A DNA stretch of 64,000 nt. Source: a bacterium. GTDB taxonomy: Bacteria; Vulcanimicrobiota; JABDET01. This document shows, piece by piece, positions 1-8,264 of this stretch. The position numbers and the translations under genes are program-made. The notes beneath the pieces were generated by a model, which was given only the letters and a program-made list of their open reading frames with translations, was not told the origin of the DNA and did no database searches. Positions within the stretch are counted from its first letter, which is position 1; every line of letters starts with the position of its first letter. The stretch covers positions 1-64,000 of the forward strand of contig JAJYZB010000008.1 of assembly GCA_021800275.1 (NCBI GenBank), read 5' to 3'.

Positions 1-58
1 GTGTTTATTGAGTCTCCTATACTGCCGCTTCTCTTCACCCTTGTTTTCTGAAAATGGA

Positions 59-979
59 TTAAGTGGATTCATTGTGCCAATCCAATTTATAGATTTCTTC
101 ACATCTCCCTGCTTTTTTAGAAAAATCTAACTGTAAAAGTTTTAAATTCAACTGCTGAAAAGCATGAAATGTGTTTTCTAACAAACACGCTGTTGTCACA
201 GGTCCAACTCCTCCTGGAACAGGAGTGATCCAGGAGGCTTTTTCAAAAACAGCTGCTGTATCAACATCTCCAACCACTTTACCCTTGACAACATGAATGC
301 CAACATCTATTACCACAGCTTCAGGAGATACCCAGTCTTGTTTCACCAGGCCGGGCGAACCCGTTGAAACGATGAGAATATCTGCTGTTCGAGAAACATC
401 TTTAAGATTAACTGTTTGCTTGTGGCAGATCGTGAGAGTCGCATTTTCCCGCAGAAGAAGAACTGCGAGAGGTTTCCCGACAGAAAGGCTTCTTCCCAGA
501 ATCACAACCGATTTTCCCGAAATCTTTATCCCATTCTCTTTTAATAGATACCAAACAGCTTTTGCCGTACACGGAATAAAAACAGGAGAGTCTGAAAAAA
601 GAAGACCTTGATTAAAAGGATGAATTCCATCCACATCCTTCTGAGGCGAGATCTCCTGACAGATCCTTCGAAAATTCAATTGACGAGGAAATTGAGATTG
701 AATCAAAATTCCATGAATTTCCTGAGAGGAGTTGAGCTCAGCAAGTCTATTTAAAAAATCTTCTATCGAAACATCCTCTGGAAACTTTTCAGATAAAAAG
801 AAAAAACCAACTTCTCGACAAGCCTTCTGTACGGCTGAAAGATATTGTGCAGAAGCCTCATCTTCTCCAAAAGCCAGGTAAGCCAGTCCAGGCTTTAAAG
901 GCAAACTGCCTACCTTTTCAGCAAGTTGACTTTTTATCTTTTGAGCCAGATACCGCCCATTCAATTCTTTTGCGACCAT
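59..979 (-). CDS. folD: FolD-like methylenetetrahydrofolate dehydrogenase/cyclohydrolase with altered active site
   Basis: FolD interconverts 5,10-methylene-, methenyl- and 10-formyl-tetrahydrofolate in the cytoplasm. The 306-residue protein shows the family blocks in order: a folate-site helix with YLSAVQKAC (about residues 46-54), GILIQSQFP, KDVDGIHPFNQGLL, the Rossmann segment GRSLSVGKPLAVLLL, CHKQT, and PVPGGVGPVTTACLLENT near the C-terminus. In characterised FolDs the first block reads YxxxKxKAC and its first Lys is the catalytic base. Here that position is Val (codon GTA), while the second Lys is kept. PCTP is also changed to PCTA. The Gln of the VQLP-type motif and the DVDG Asp remain. 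Family membership is clear. Cyclohydrolase activity is doubtful, and a dehydrogenase-only enzyme or a divergent paralogue is possible. A tRNA gene lies upstream. Confidence 0.9.
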   Translation of the reverse strand: MVAKELNGRYLAQKIKSQLAEKVGSLPLKPGLAYLAFGEDEASAQYLSAVQKACREVGFFFLSEKFPEDVSIEDFLNRLAELNSSQEIHGILIQSQFPRQLNFRRICQEISPQKDVDGIHPFNQGLLFSDSPVFIPCTAKAVWYLLKENGIKISGKSVVILGRSLSVGKPLAVLLLRENATLTICHKQTVNLKDVSRTADILIVSTGSPGLVKQDWVSPEAVVIDVGIHVVKGKVVGDVDTAAVFEKASWITPVPGGVGPVTTACLLENTFHAFQQLNLKLLQLDFSKKAGRCEEIYKLDWHNEST

Positions 980-1042
980 ACTCCGTGTTTTCTAACTCCA
1001 CTTCACAAGTAATACCCCCAACCTCTTGCTAAACCCTCGCTC

Positions 1043-1129
1043 TGGTGCGGAAGAGAGGATTTGAACCTCCACGGATTTTACCCCACTAGCTCCTGAGGCT
1101 AGCGCGTCTGCCAATTCCGCCACTCCCGC
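1043..1129 (-). tRNA. tRNA-Leu (anticodon CAG)
   Basis: The minus strand folds as an 87-nt class II tRNA with CCA encoded. The acceptor stem is GCGGGAG/CTTCCGC, the D arm GGCGGAATTGGCAGACGC, the anticodon loop CTCAGGA (CAG), a long variable arm follows, and the T loop is GTTCAAATC. It lies 63 bp upstream of the folD start on the same strand. Confidence 0.95.
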
Positions 1130-1309
1130 GTGATTAAAACTCATTCCAAGTCAACCTTATCCATCAGGCATTCATGGATAAGCACTCCTATTCCACATTA
1201 TTAGCCAAACATTAAGAGTTAAAGTTTAACTTCAGCACGAAGAGTCTAAACCCCTCCCACTGAGACAGCGGATGAAATCGCAAATTTTGCGCAAAATTGC
1301 AAATCTATT

Positions 1310-1366
1310 GATAAAAACAACGCGCGAGGCAGACTGAATTTTAACGTTCAGTCCATCTCACGCGCA
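1310..1366 (-). terminator. Rho-independent terminator of the 1412-2053 gene
   Basis: An imperfect inverted repeat (GCGCGAG...GACTGAA / TTCAGTC...CGCGC, about 1321-1365) is followed on the minus strand by TTGTTTTTATC. It lies just past the stop of the upstream minus-strand gene. The rest of 1130-1411 holds no gene I can see. Confidence 0.7.
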
Positions 1367-1411
1367 AGGATTGTGTTATAGGGGTGAATCTCAGTTATAT
1401 AACATCATTCA

Positions 1412-2053
1412 TTACCCATCATCTGTTCCTCCGCCTGGCATATTGCTCATCATCTGGGTGAAAAGGTTGTGACCCCCTAAATTTTGTCCAGGGAGAGGAT
1501 AATTGATAAATCCTGGAGGCTGCTGCGGCTGATTCCCATTTCCAAACTGTGTTTCAAAAACCTGATCATAAGGATCCTGTCCATAAGGATCCTGGTTCCA
1601 ATCAGAAGGGTTGTCAGAGAATCTTTGAAAATCGGTTGTGGTTTGGTTTTGCCCGCCAAAGAGTTGGGGATTGTCCTGCTGAACCTGCATGTTTCCATTG
1701 GGATCAAGGGTATAAGTTGTGGTGGAAGGAAGGTCTCCCAGCAGTCCTCCCCCTAACCAATTTCCCTGACCAGGAGTTGTCACCTGGACAACCCGATCTC
1801 CATTTTGGTTTAAAGACACATTATAGTTTTTCCCATCTGCAGAATAAGTCACATGCTGCACTCCATTTTGATCAGTATAGGTATGGGTCTCGTACTGTCC
1901 ATTATAGGCATTTTGAGTTGCCTGATCAATGATACCTAAATTCTGATTATACTGCTCATCTTGAGGATTTAATGGCATGACCCCTGAAACCCAAGAATTC
2001 GGTCCATACTCATTTGCCGGATTTGGCGGCGGATTTGGTATAATTCCACCCAT
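1412..2053 (-). CDS. Asn/Gln/Gly/Pro-rich hypothetical protein
   Basis: I do not recognise this 213-residue protein. It starts MGGIIPNPPPNPANEYGP and is low in Lys/Arg and rich in Asn, Gln, Gly, Pro and Tyr. A central stretch, about residues 55-125, reads like beta-hairpin repeats (THTYTDQNGVQHVTYSADG, then TTYTLDPNGNMQVQQDNPQ). It has the repeat DPYGQDPYDQ and ends GGGTDDG. No signal peptide or membrane segment is visible. The ribosome binding site is excellent (AAGGAGG, 8 nt before ATG), and a terminator follows, so it is a single-gene transcript. Composition resembles two other orphans in the window (9953-11083 and 63233-63727), which also begin with Gly-rich segments. A secreted or surface structural protein exported without a classical signal is a guess only. 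Confidence 0.75.
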   Translation of the reverse strand: MGGIIPNPPPNPANEYGPNSWVSGVMPLNPQDEQYNQNLGIIDQATQNAYNGQYETHTYTDQNGVQHVTYSADGKNYNVSLNQNGDRVVQVTTPGQGNWLGGGLLGDLPSTTTYTLDPNGNMQVQQDNPQLFGGQNQTTTDFQRFSDNPSDWNQDPYGQDPYDQVFETQFGNGNQPQQPPGFINYPLPGQNLGGHNLFTQMMSNMPGGGTDDG

Positions 2054-2106
2054 TTTTATCTACCTCCTTAAACTTAATTTTTACCTGTCAATTATTTCAA
2101 TCCATC

Positions 2107-2129
2107 CAGTGATTTTTCAGTGATTTTTT
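2107..2129. repeat. Tandem 11-bp repeat upstream of the 1412-2053 gene
   Basis: Two adjacent copies of CAGTGATTTTT (2107-2117 and 2118-2128) lie 54 bp upstream of the minus-strand start at 2053. An 11-bp period places both on one helix face, as for a regulator site, but no regulator is known. Confidence 0.5.
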
Positions 2130-2184
2130 ATAAAAACCAGAAGAAAAAATCAGGTGCGATTCCACAGCAGGTCTGGGTTAACAG

Positions 2185-3552
2185 GTGAGATTTCTTTGGA
2201 TAACTGCAGGTATTTCCATCTTCATGTCAAAAAATTTTTCCATGCCGACCGATTACCAAAGGGCTGCTGATTATCTCGAAAATCTCCTGAAACTCAAAAC
2301 AATTGAGGAATGGAAAGAAAAACTTTCCCCCAAAATCCCTGCCCGCTGTGATCCTGACAGTCCTGAAAAAGAAAAAATGGAAATCGATCCAGGCTATTCA
2401 AAACAGGCTTTTGAAAATCGTTGGGAACAGATCCCCACTTCCCCTGAAATCAGAAATAAAATTGCAGATCCACAAAGTGAAGTGGATCTTCCACTTTACT
2501 CCAGGAACATCGAAAATTACATTGGAACAGTGAAAGTCCCTGTTGGAATAGTTGGTCCTCTTCGGGTCAACGGACTTTTTGCTCAGGGAGATTATTATGT
2601 CCCTCTTGCCACAACTGAGGCAGCTCTTGTGGCTTCTTATGCCAGAGGCTCAAGACTGATTCGAGAAGCTGGCGGCTGCACAGCTCTCCTCTTAAATGAA
2701 GGGATCTCCAGATCCCCTGGATTCGTTTTTGAAAATTTGATTCAGATCGGAGAATTCGCGGCATGGGCTCGAAAAAACATCGAGAACTTCAAAATTGAAG
2801 CGGAAAAAACCACAGCCCATGGGAAACTGATTGATGGGAAGATCACCATTGAAGGAAATCATGTTTTCTTGAATTTTGAATTTTCTACTGGGGATGCTTC
2901 AGGTCAAAATATGGCGACCCTTGCGGCAAATGCAATCTACCAGTACATCCTTAAAAAGACTCCTGTTAAACCCACAGCCCATTTTCTAGAGGCAAACTTT
3001 TCAGGGGACAAAAAAGCCAGCGCCCTCTCATTTCTATCAGTTCGAGGAAAAAAAGTGACAGCAGAAGCAGTCCTCCCTGCAAATCTTGTGCAAAGACATC
3101 TGAACACCTCTCCTGAACAAATGGCAGCCTATTACCGGATCTCTTCAGCAGGATCTGTTTTAAGCGGAGCCATGGGGATCCAGGGACATTATGCCAATGC
3201 CCTTGCCGCTTTTTATATTGCGACAGGACAGGATGCTGCCTGTGTTTCAGAATCATCCGTTGGTCTCTCAAGATTTGAGATTACAAAAAAAGGAGATCTC
3301 TATGCTTCAGCCACTCTCCCAAACCTCATGGTTGGATCTATTGGGGGTGGAACAGGACTCCCCAGTCAGAACGCCTGTCTCAAGCTGCTGAAACTTCCCA
3401 TAAACGACAGCTCCAGGGCAGCCGCAGAAATCTGCGCAGCTCTCTGCTTAGCAGGGGAACTCTCTATTATCGGAGCCCTTTCCTCAGGGGATTTTAGCAG
3501 GGCTCATGAGCTGCTCTCCCGCCGCAAAAAGAAAAAGATTAAGGAGAGTTAA
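2185..3552 (+). CDS. Hydroxymethylglutaryl-CoA reductase
   Basis: HMG-CoA reductase makes mevalonate from HMG-CoA with NAD(P)H. Counting from the GTG at 2185, the sequence shows ENYIGTVKVPVGIVGPL (residues 110-126), the catalytic Glu in ATTEAALVAS (E145), the nucleotide-binding GDASGQNMAT (236-245), the catalytic Lys in SGDKKAS (276/277), the Asp in GQDAACVSESS (D350) and the C-terminal catalytic His in RAHELLSR (H441). All key residues are present. No N-terminal membrane domain is seen. The start is uncertain: ATG at 2224 (MSKNFS) or 2242 (MPTDYQ) look more protein-like than the GTG, and none has a strong ribosome binding site. The stop abuts the next gene's ATG, so this is the first gene of a five-gene operon. 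No other mevalonate-pathway gene lies in the window. Confidence 0.95.
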   Translation: MRFLWITAGISIFMSKNFSMPTDYQRAADYLENLLKLKTIEEWKEKLSPKIPARCDPDSPEKEKMEIDPGYSKQAFENRWEQIPTSPEIRNKIADPQSEVDLPLYSRNIENYIGTVKVPVGIVGPLRVNGLFAQGDYYVPLATTEAALVASYARGSRLIREAGGCTALLLNEGISRSPGFVFENLIQIGEFAAWARKNIENFKIEAEKTTAHGKLIDGKITIEGNHVFLNFEFSTGDASGQNMATLAANAIYQYILKKTPVKPTAHFLEANFSGDKKASALSFLSVRGKKVTAEAVLPANLVQRHLNTSPEQMAAYYRISSAGSVLSGAMGIQGHYANALAAFYIATGQDAACVSESSVGLSRFEITKKGDLYASATLPNLMVGSIGGGTGLPSQNACLKLLKLPINDSSRAAAEICAALCLAGELSIIGALSSGDFSRAHELLSRRKKKKIKES

Positions 3553-4461
3553 ATGAACCGCTGGTGGGTCTATCAGCGAGAGCGCTTCCCTATTTTTCAG
3601 CATGGACCATTAATAGCGGCTTTCAGCATTTCAGCAATCTGTTTCTCATCTCTTCTTAGAAATAATATCAATGTTTCTCATCCCTCTAAATTTTTAGTAG
3701 GGTTTATCACTGCCTTCATTTTTTTTCTGCAGCTTAGACTGGCGGATGAGTTCAAAGATTTTGAAGAGGACAGCAAATTCAGACCTTACCGCCCTGTTCC
3801 CCGCGGCCTGGTTAAATTGAAAGAACTGGCTGTCATCGGCTGCATGGGAGCAGTCATTCAATTAGGACTTGCCCTGTGGTACTATCCCCCACTCTTTTTT
3901 ATTCTGCTTCTAGCCTGGACCTATTTAGTCCTGATGACAAAAGAATTTTTCATCAGAAACTGGATCAAAAAACAGCCTTTAATTTACATGCTTTCTCACA
4001 TGGCTATTGTGCCAATCGTAGATTTCTATACAACCTCCTGCGACTGGCGGCCTGTAGAATCCCATCCCCCTCAAGGGCTTCCCTGGTTCATTGCCGCCAG
4101 TTATTTTAATGGCTTAGTTGTAGAGCTTGGAAGAAAGATTCGTTCAGAGGATCAAGAAGAAAAAGGAGTGGAAACCTATACTTTTCTCTGGGGAAGATCC
4201 AGGGCCATTTCAGCCTGGATCTCAGCCATGATCCTGACAGCTTTCTGTGGAACTATGGCTGCCAGAGAACTCCATTTTGCTCTACCCGTTCTTTTCATTC
4301 TCTCCCTGGTTTTTCTCGCCGCTTTTATTTCTTCCATTCGTTTTCTCCTCAACCCTTCAGCTCAGAACGCAAATAAAATTCAGCCTTTGACAGGAATCTG
4401 GACTCTTGTTTTTTATTTAAGCATAGGCGCCATCCCTTTTATCTGGCGCCACATGGGTTAA
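3553..4461 (+). CDS. UbiA-family membrane prenyltransferase
   Basis: A 302-residue integral membrane protein with about eight hydrophobic segments. UbiA enzymes move a polyprenyl group from its diphosphate to an aromatic ring, tetrapyrrole or glycerol-phosphate acceptor, using two Asp-rich motifs. Motif 1 is seen as RLADEFKDFEEDSKFRPYRP followed by VPRGLV (residues 62-86). Motif 2 is in ELGRKIRSEDQEEKGVETYT (191-210). The DEFKDxxxD and RPVPRGLV pattern differs from the NDxxDxxxD form of ubiquinone and menaquinone enzymes, so the acceptor is probably not a quinone ring. The ATG directly follows the HMG-CoA reductase stop, implying translational coupling. Together with the reductase and the prenol-kinase-like gene downstream, this suggests prenyl-lipid chemistry. 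Substrate unknown. Confidence 0.9.
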   Translation: MNRWWVYQRERFPIFQHGPLIAAFSISAICFSSLLRNNINVSHPSKFLVGFITAFIFFLQLRLADEFKDFEEDSKFRPYRPVPRGLVKLKELAVIGCMGAVIQLGLALWYYPPLFFILLLAWTYLVLMTKEFFIRNWIKKQPLIYMLSHMAIVPIVDFYTTSCDWRPVESHPPQGLPWFIAASYFNGLVVELGRKIRSEDQEEKGVETYTFLWGRSRAISAWISAMILTAFCGTMAARELHFALPVLFILSLVFLAAFISSIRFLLNPSAQNANKIQPLTGIWTLVFYLSIGAIPFIWRHMG

Positions 4462-4465
4462 ATTC

Positions 4466-7162
4466 ATGGACAGTATCACTGCAGGCAGCAGAATCATTAC
4501 CAGCAGCAGTATCAATGCCAGCGGAAATGACATGGTTCTGAATCTCCTGGGAGGAAAAGCAAAATCCCTTGCCACTCTCTCAAAAGCAGGATTTCCTGTT
4601 CCCGAGTGGTTCGTAGTAACCCCTTCTGCCTTTTATGATTTACTGCCTCCCGAAAAAAAGATAGAACTGGAAAAAGCGAAAAGTGAAACAGCAGCAAAAA
4701 ATCCTCTTGATTCTCTTGAGATCAAAGAAAATCTACTCAAACTGCTTCAGAAAACCGCTGAAATCATATTTTTGAACAAAGAAAAAATGGCTGTCCGCTC
4801 CTCTGCATCAGATGAGGATGGAATGCTCAACTCTTTTGCTGGACAGCTTGAAACTTACCTGGATATCTCTCTAGAAGAGCTTCCCGAAAAAATCATCCAG
4901 GTCTGGCGTTCCGGCTTTACTGAAAAAGTTTACGCTTATTTTGCCGAAAGAAAAATCCCCCATCCGCCAACCCCTCCTGCTGTTCTGGTGCAGAAAATGA
5001 TTAAAAGCAGTGCAGCAGGAGTGGCATTCAGCGCAGATCCTGTTACAGGCAGACGTGGAACTGCTGTGGTCAGCTCTGTTCCTGGACTTGGAACTTCCCT
5101 GGTTTCAGGGGAATGTGATGCAGATACCTGGCACATCAATGAAAAAAGTGAGATTATTTCCCGCCAGATCCCTTCCAAAAAAACAATGCACATTGGGAAT
5201 GGACAATCAACCCCAGTCCCTCAAGAAAAGCAGGACGCCCCTTCTCTCAATGAAGAGCAAGTTCTTGAAGTGGCAAAACTAGCGCGTCAATGTGAAAATT
5301 TTTTTGGAATGCCGCAGGATATCGAATGGGCTTATGAATCAGGAAAACTCTATCTTCTGCAGTCGCGACCCATTACTTCATTGTTTAACATGCCTGATCC
5401 AGATGGAATCCTGAACGTTTGGGACAACAGCAATATTGCTGAAAGTTATGGTGGAGTAACAACCCCTCTTACTTTTTCTTTTGCCCGAAAAGCGTATGAA
5501 GGCGTTTATCAAGAGTTCTGCAGAATCATGGGGGTTTCGCAAAAGAACATCGAATCCAATGCAGCGGTATTTCGCTGCATGCTCGGGTTGATTCAAGGAC
5601 GACTTTATTACAATCTTCTAAACTGGTACCGCCTCCTTGCCATGCTTCCGGGATTTAAAATGAACAGAGGATTTATGGAACAGATGATGGGAGTAAAAGA
5701 AGCTCTCCCTGAAAAAATCGCAGAAGAGATCGGAAAACCGACTCGCGGACAGCGTTTTCGGGATGCAGTCCATTTTCTTTCGAGTTTTCTCGGGCTCGGA
5801 TATAATTATTTCGCTTTAGAGAAAAAAAATCAATCCTTTTACAAAAGACTTGACCAGGCTCTTGGAACAGGAAGGCCAAACTTATCCCGGCTGAGTGTGG
5901 ATGAACTTTCGCTAGAGTATCGCGATCTTGAAAAAAAACTGCTTAAAAAATGGGATGCTCCTTTGATCAACGATTTTTTTGCCATGATGTTTTTCGGAAT
6001 TTTAAAAAAACTTTCTGTTTCATGGTGTGGTGATAAAGAAGGAACTCTTCAAAACGACCTGGTTTCAGGGGAGGGAAACATGATCAGCAGAGAACCTGCT
6101 GAAAGGGTGAAAGCCATGGCGCAAACCGCTGCTCAAGACAAGCCATTTGCCGCCCTCCTTCAAAATAGAACACTTGAGGAGATCACAGCAGCAATTCCAA
6201 AACATCCCGAGTTTCAAAAAGCTTATGAATCTTACCTTGAAAAATTCGGGGACCGCTGCACAGATGAACTGAAACTTGAAAGTCTAACTCTTTTTGACAA
6301 TCCCCTCCCCCTGCTGCGCTCTATTGGAGAACTAGCACTGAATGGGAAACCCATCATTCAACATGAGGAAACTAACCTGCGCAAAAAAGCGGAAGCTCTT
6401 GTAAAAAATTCTTTTTCAGGCAAACCCTTCAAACAGTTTTTTTTCCATCTGGTTTTAAAAAATGCCAGAAGCAGAGTTAGAGATAGAGAAAATCTGAGAT
6501 TCGAAAGAACAAGAGTTTTTGGAAGAGTCAGAAACATTTTTTCGGAGATTGGAAAACGCCTTTATTCCTTTAACCTTCTTGAAAACTCAAGAGACGTTTT
6601 TTATCTTGAGCTTGAGGAGATCTTCGGCTTTATGGAAGGCACATCCAGCGCCACTGATTTAAAGGGACTTGTTTCACTTCGAAAAAAAGAGTTTGAAAAT
6701 TACGCCTCAATGCCTCCTCCCCCCAATCGCTTTGAAACTCGCGGAATGGTTTATCAAGGAAACTCTTTCACTCCTAAAACCACTTCTGTGGCGCAAAATG
6801 GAGATTCAAAAAAAGGAATTGGATGCTGCCCAGGAATTATCAGAGCAAAAATTCAAATTGTAAAAAATCCTCAAGAAACTCGAGTAATTTCAGGAAAGAT
6901 TTTTGCGGCTGAAAGAACGGATCCCAGTTGGATCATGATCTTCCCTCTTGCCCGAGGAGTTCTTGTGGAACGAGGCAGCCTTCTTTCTCATTCTGCAATT
7001 GTGGCGCGGGAGATGGGAATCCCAACCATTGTTTCTATTGATGGGTTAATGGGATGGCTGCAGGATGGGGATGAAGTGGAAATGGATGGAAAAAGCGGAA
7101 TCGTGAGAAAATTGACCCCTCAAGAAATCTCGAAAATGGAAAAAAATGAAATCAGAGATTGA
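4466..7162 (+). CDS. PEP-synthase-like phosphotransferase, rifampin-phosphotransferase-type layout
   Basis: The 898-residue protein has an N-terminal PPDK-type ATP-grasp domain: GGKAKSLATLSKAGFPVP at residues 29-46, AVRSSASDEDG...SFAGQLETYL at 109-132, SSAAGVAFSADPVTGRRG near 180-197, and YLLQSRPIT near 296-304. A long middle region of about 430 residues has no motif I recognise. The C-terminal swivelling phosphohistidine domain has LSHSAIVAREMGIPTIVS, with the phospho-acceptor His at 842. The pyruvate-binding TIM barrel of true PEP synthase and PPDK is missing. This order matches rifampin phosphotransferase (RPH), which passes the ATP beta-phosphate to a hydroxyl of an acceptor held by the middle domain. 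The neighbours suggest a lipid or prenol hydroxyl here (inference). The first ~22 residues are Ser/Thr-rich, and ATG at 4532 is an alternative start. It overlaps the next gene by 17 bp. Confidence 0.85.
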   Translation: MDSITAGSRIITSSSINASGNDMVLNLLGGKAKSLATLSKAGFPVPEWFVVTPSAFYDLLPPEKKIELEKAKSETAAKNPLDSLEIKENLLKLLQKTAEIIFLNKEKMAVRSSASDEDGMLNSFAGQLETYLDISLEELPEKIIQVWRSGFTEKVYAYFAERKIPHPPTPPAVLVQKMIKSSAAGVAFSADPVTGRRGTAVVSSVPGLGTSLVSGECDADTWHINEKSEIISRQIPSKKTMHIGNGQSTPVPQEKQDAPSLNEEQVLEVAKLARQCENFFGMPQDIEWAYESGKLYLLQSRPITSLFNMPDPDGILNVWDNSNIAESYGGVTTPLTFSFARKAYEGVYQEFCRIMGVSQKNIESNAAVFRCMLGLIQGRLYYNLLNWYRLLAMLPGFKMNRGFMEQMMGVKEALPEKIAEEIGKPTRGQRFRDAVHFLSSFLGLGYNYFALEKKNQSFYKRLDQALGTGRPNLSRLSVDELSLEYRDLEKKLLKKWDAPLINDFFAMMFFGILKKLSVSWCGDKEGTLQNDLVSGEGNMISREPAERVKAMAQTAAQDKPFAALLQNRTLEEITAAIPKHPEFQKAYESYLEKFGDRCTDELKLESLTLFDNPLPLLRSIGELALNGKPIIQHEETNLRKKAEALVKNSFSGKPFKQFFFHLVLKNARSRVRDRENLRFERTRVFGRVRNIFSEIGKRLYSFNLLENSRDVFYLELEEIFGFMEGTSSATDLKGLVSLRKKEFENYASMPPPPNRFETRGMVYQGNSFTPKTTSVAQNGDSKKGIGCCPGIIRAKIQIVKNPQETRVISGKIFAAERTDPSWIMIFPLARGVLVERGSLLSHSAIVAREMGIPTIVSIDGLMGWLQDGDEVEMDGKSGIVRKLTPQEISKMEKNEIRD

Positions 7163-8243
7163 AGAAAAAGCAAATTTTTCAGAGATCCGCTATGCTCAAT
7201 GCTGGGAAGATGCGGACGTTCTTCTTGAAGCTCTTGACGTCAAACCCGGGGACAGGTGTGTTTCTATTGCATCTGCAGGGGACAACACCCTTGCTCTTCT
7301 TTCAAAAAAACCGGCTGAAGTTTTCGCGCTTGATCTAAACAGCTCCCAATTAGCCTGTCTCGAGCTTCGAGCCGCCGCTTACCGCACCCTTTCCCATGAA
7401 GAGCTTCTGATCCTTGTGGGCTCAAAAGAAGGAAAGGAAAGACTTGAGCTTTACAACCGCGCTAAACCGTTTCTTTCTGAAGAAGTAAAACGTTACTGGG
7501 ATTCTCACCTGGATGGAATAAAACAAGGTATTGGAAAGATCGGAAAATTTGAGCGGTACCTCTCCCTTTTTCGAACCAAAATTCTTCCCTGTATCCATTC
7601 TCAAAAAACGATCTCGTTTTTTCTTGAGAATCATGAAAAAAAAGAAAGAGAAAATTTTTACAAAAAAAGATGGGACAACTGGAAGTGGAGAATCTTTTTC
7701 AAAATCTTCTTTTCCCGGTTTGTCATGGGAAAACTGGGGAGAGATCCCAGCTTTTTTGAGTATGTAAAACACGATGTTCCAGTTCGAATTTTAGCAAGAG
7801 CCAGGCATGCGTTCGTAGAATTGAACCCGTATGAAAATCCTTATTTACAGTGGATTCTGACGGAAAATCATAAAACTTCGCTCCCTTATGCTCTGCGTCC
7901 CGAAAATTTCGAATCGATCCGAGAAAACCTGGATGCCCTTAAAATTCGACGATCTTCCCTTGAAAAATTCTTAGAGTCCAGCAGCGAGAAAAGCATCAAC
8001 AGATTCAACTTAAGCGATATTTTCGAGTACATGTCCTTTCAAAACTATACCCAGCTACTAGAAAAAATCATTAAAGCTGGAAAGCCAGGGAGCAGGCTTG
8101 TTTACTGGAATATGATGGTTTTACGTAAAAAACCAGAAACACTCTCCACTCAATTGAAAGAACTTGAAAATCTTGCGCGGGAACTCCATTTAAAAGATAA
8201 GACATTTTTTTACAGTGGACTTGCAGTAGAAGAGATTATCTAA
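7146..8243 (+). CDS. DUF3419 / BtaA-like SAM-dependent aminocarboxypropyl transferase
   Basis: A 365-residue cytoplasmic protein of the DUF3419 family. Its best-known member, BtaA, transfers the 3-amino-3-carboxypropyl group of S-adenosylmethionine to diacylglycerol in betaine-lipid synthesis. Hallmarks are FSEIRYAQCWEDADVLLEAL near residue 10, the SAM-site segment CVSIASAGDNTLALL (about 38-52), VFALDLNSSQLACLELRAAA just after, and the C-terminal SDIFEYMS...GSRLVYWNMM block. The partner methyltransferase BtaB is absent next to it, so the product may be a homoserine-type lipid that is not trimethylated, or another acceptor may be used. The start lies inside the 3' end of the preceding gene, and 21 bp separate it from the following membrane gene. 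Family call firm; substrate inferred. Confidence 0.85.
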   Translation: MKSEIEEKANFSEIRYAQCWEDADVLLEALDVKPGDRCVSIASAGDNTLALLSKKPAEVFALDLNSSQLACLELRAAAYRTLSHEELLILVGSKEGKERLELYNRAKPFLSEEVKRYWDSHLDGIKQGIGKIGKFERYLSLFRTKILPCIHSQKTISFFLENHEKKERENFYKKRWDNWKWRIFFKIFFSRFVMGKLGRDPSFFEYVKHDVPVRILARARHAFVELNPYENPYLQWILTENHKTSLPYALRPENFESIRENLDALKIRRSSLEKFLESSSEKSINRFNLSDIFEYMSFQNYTQLLEKIIKAGKPGSRLVYWNMMVLRKKPETLSTQLKELENLARELHLKDKTFFYSGLAVEEII

Positions 8244-8264
8244 AAAAAACGGAATGACAGAAAA

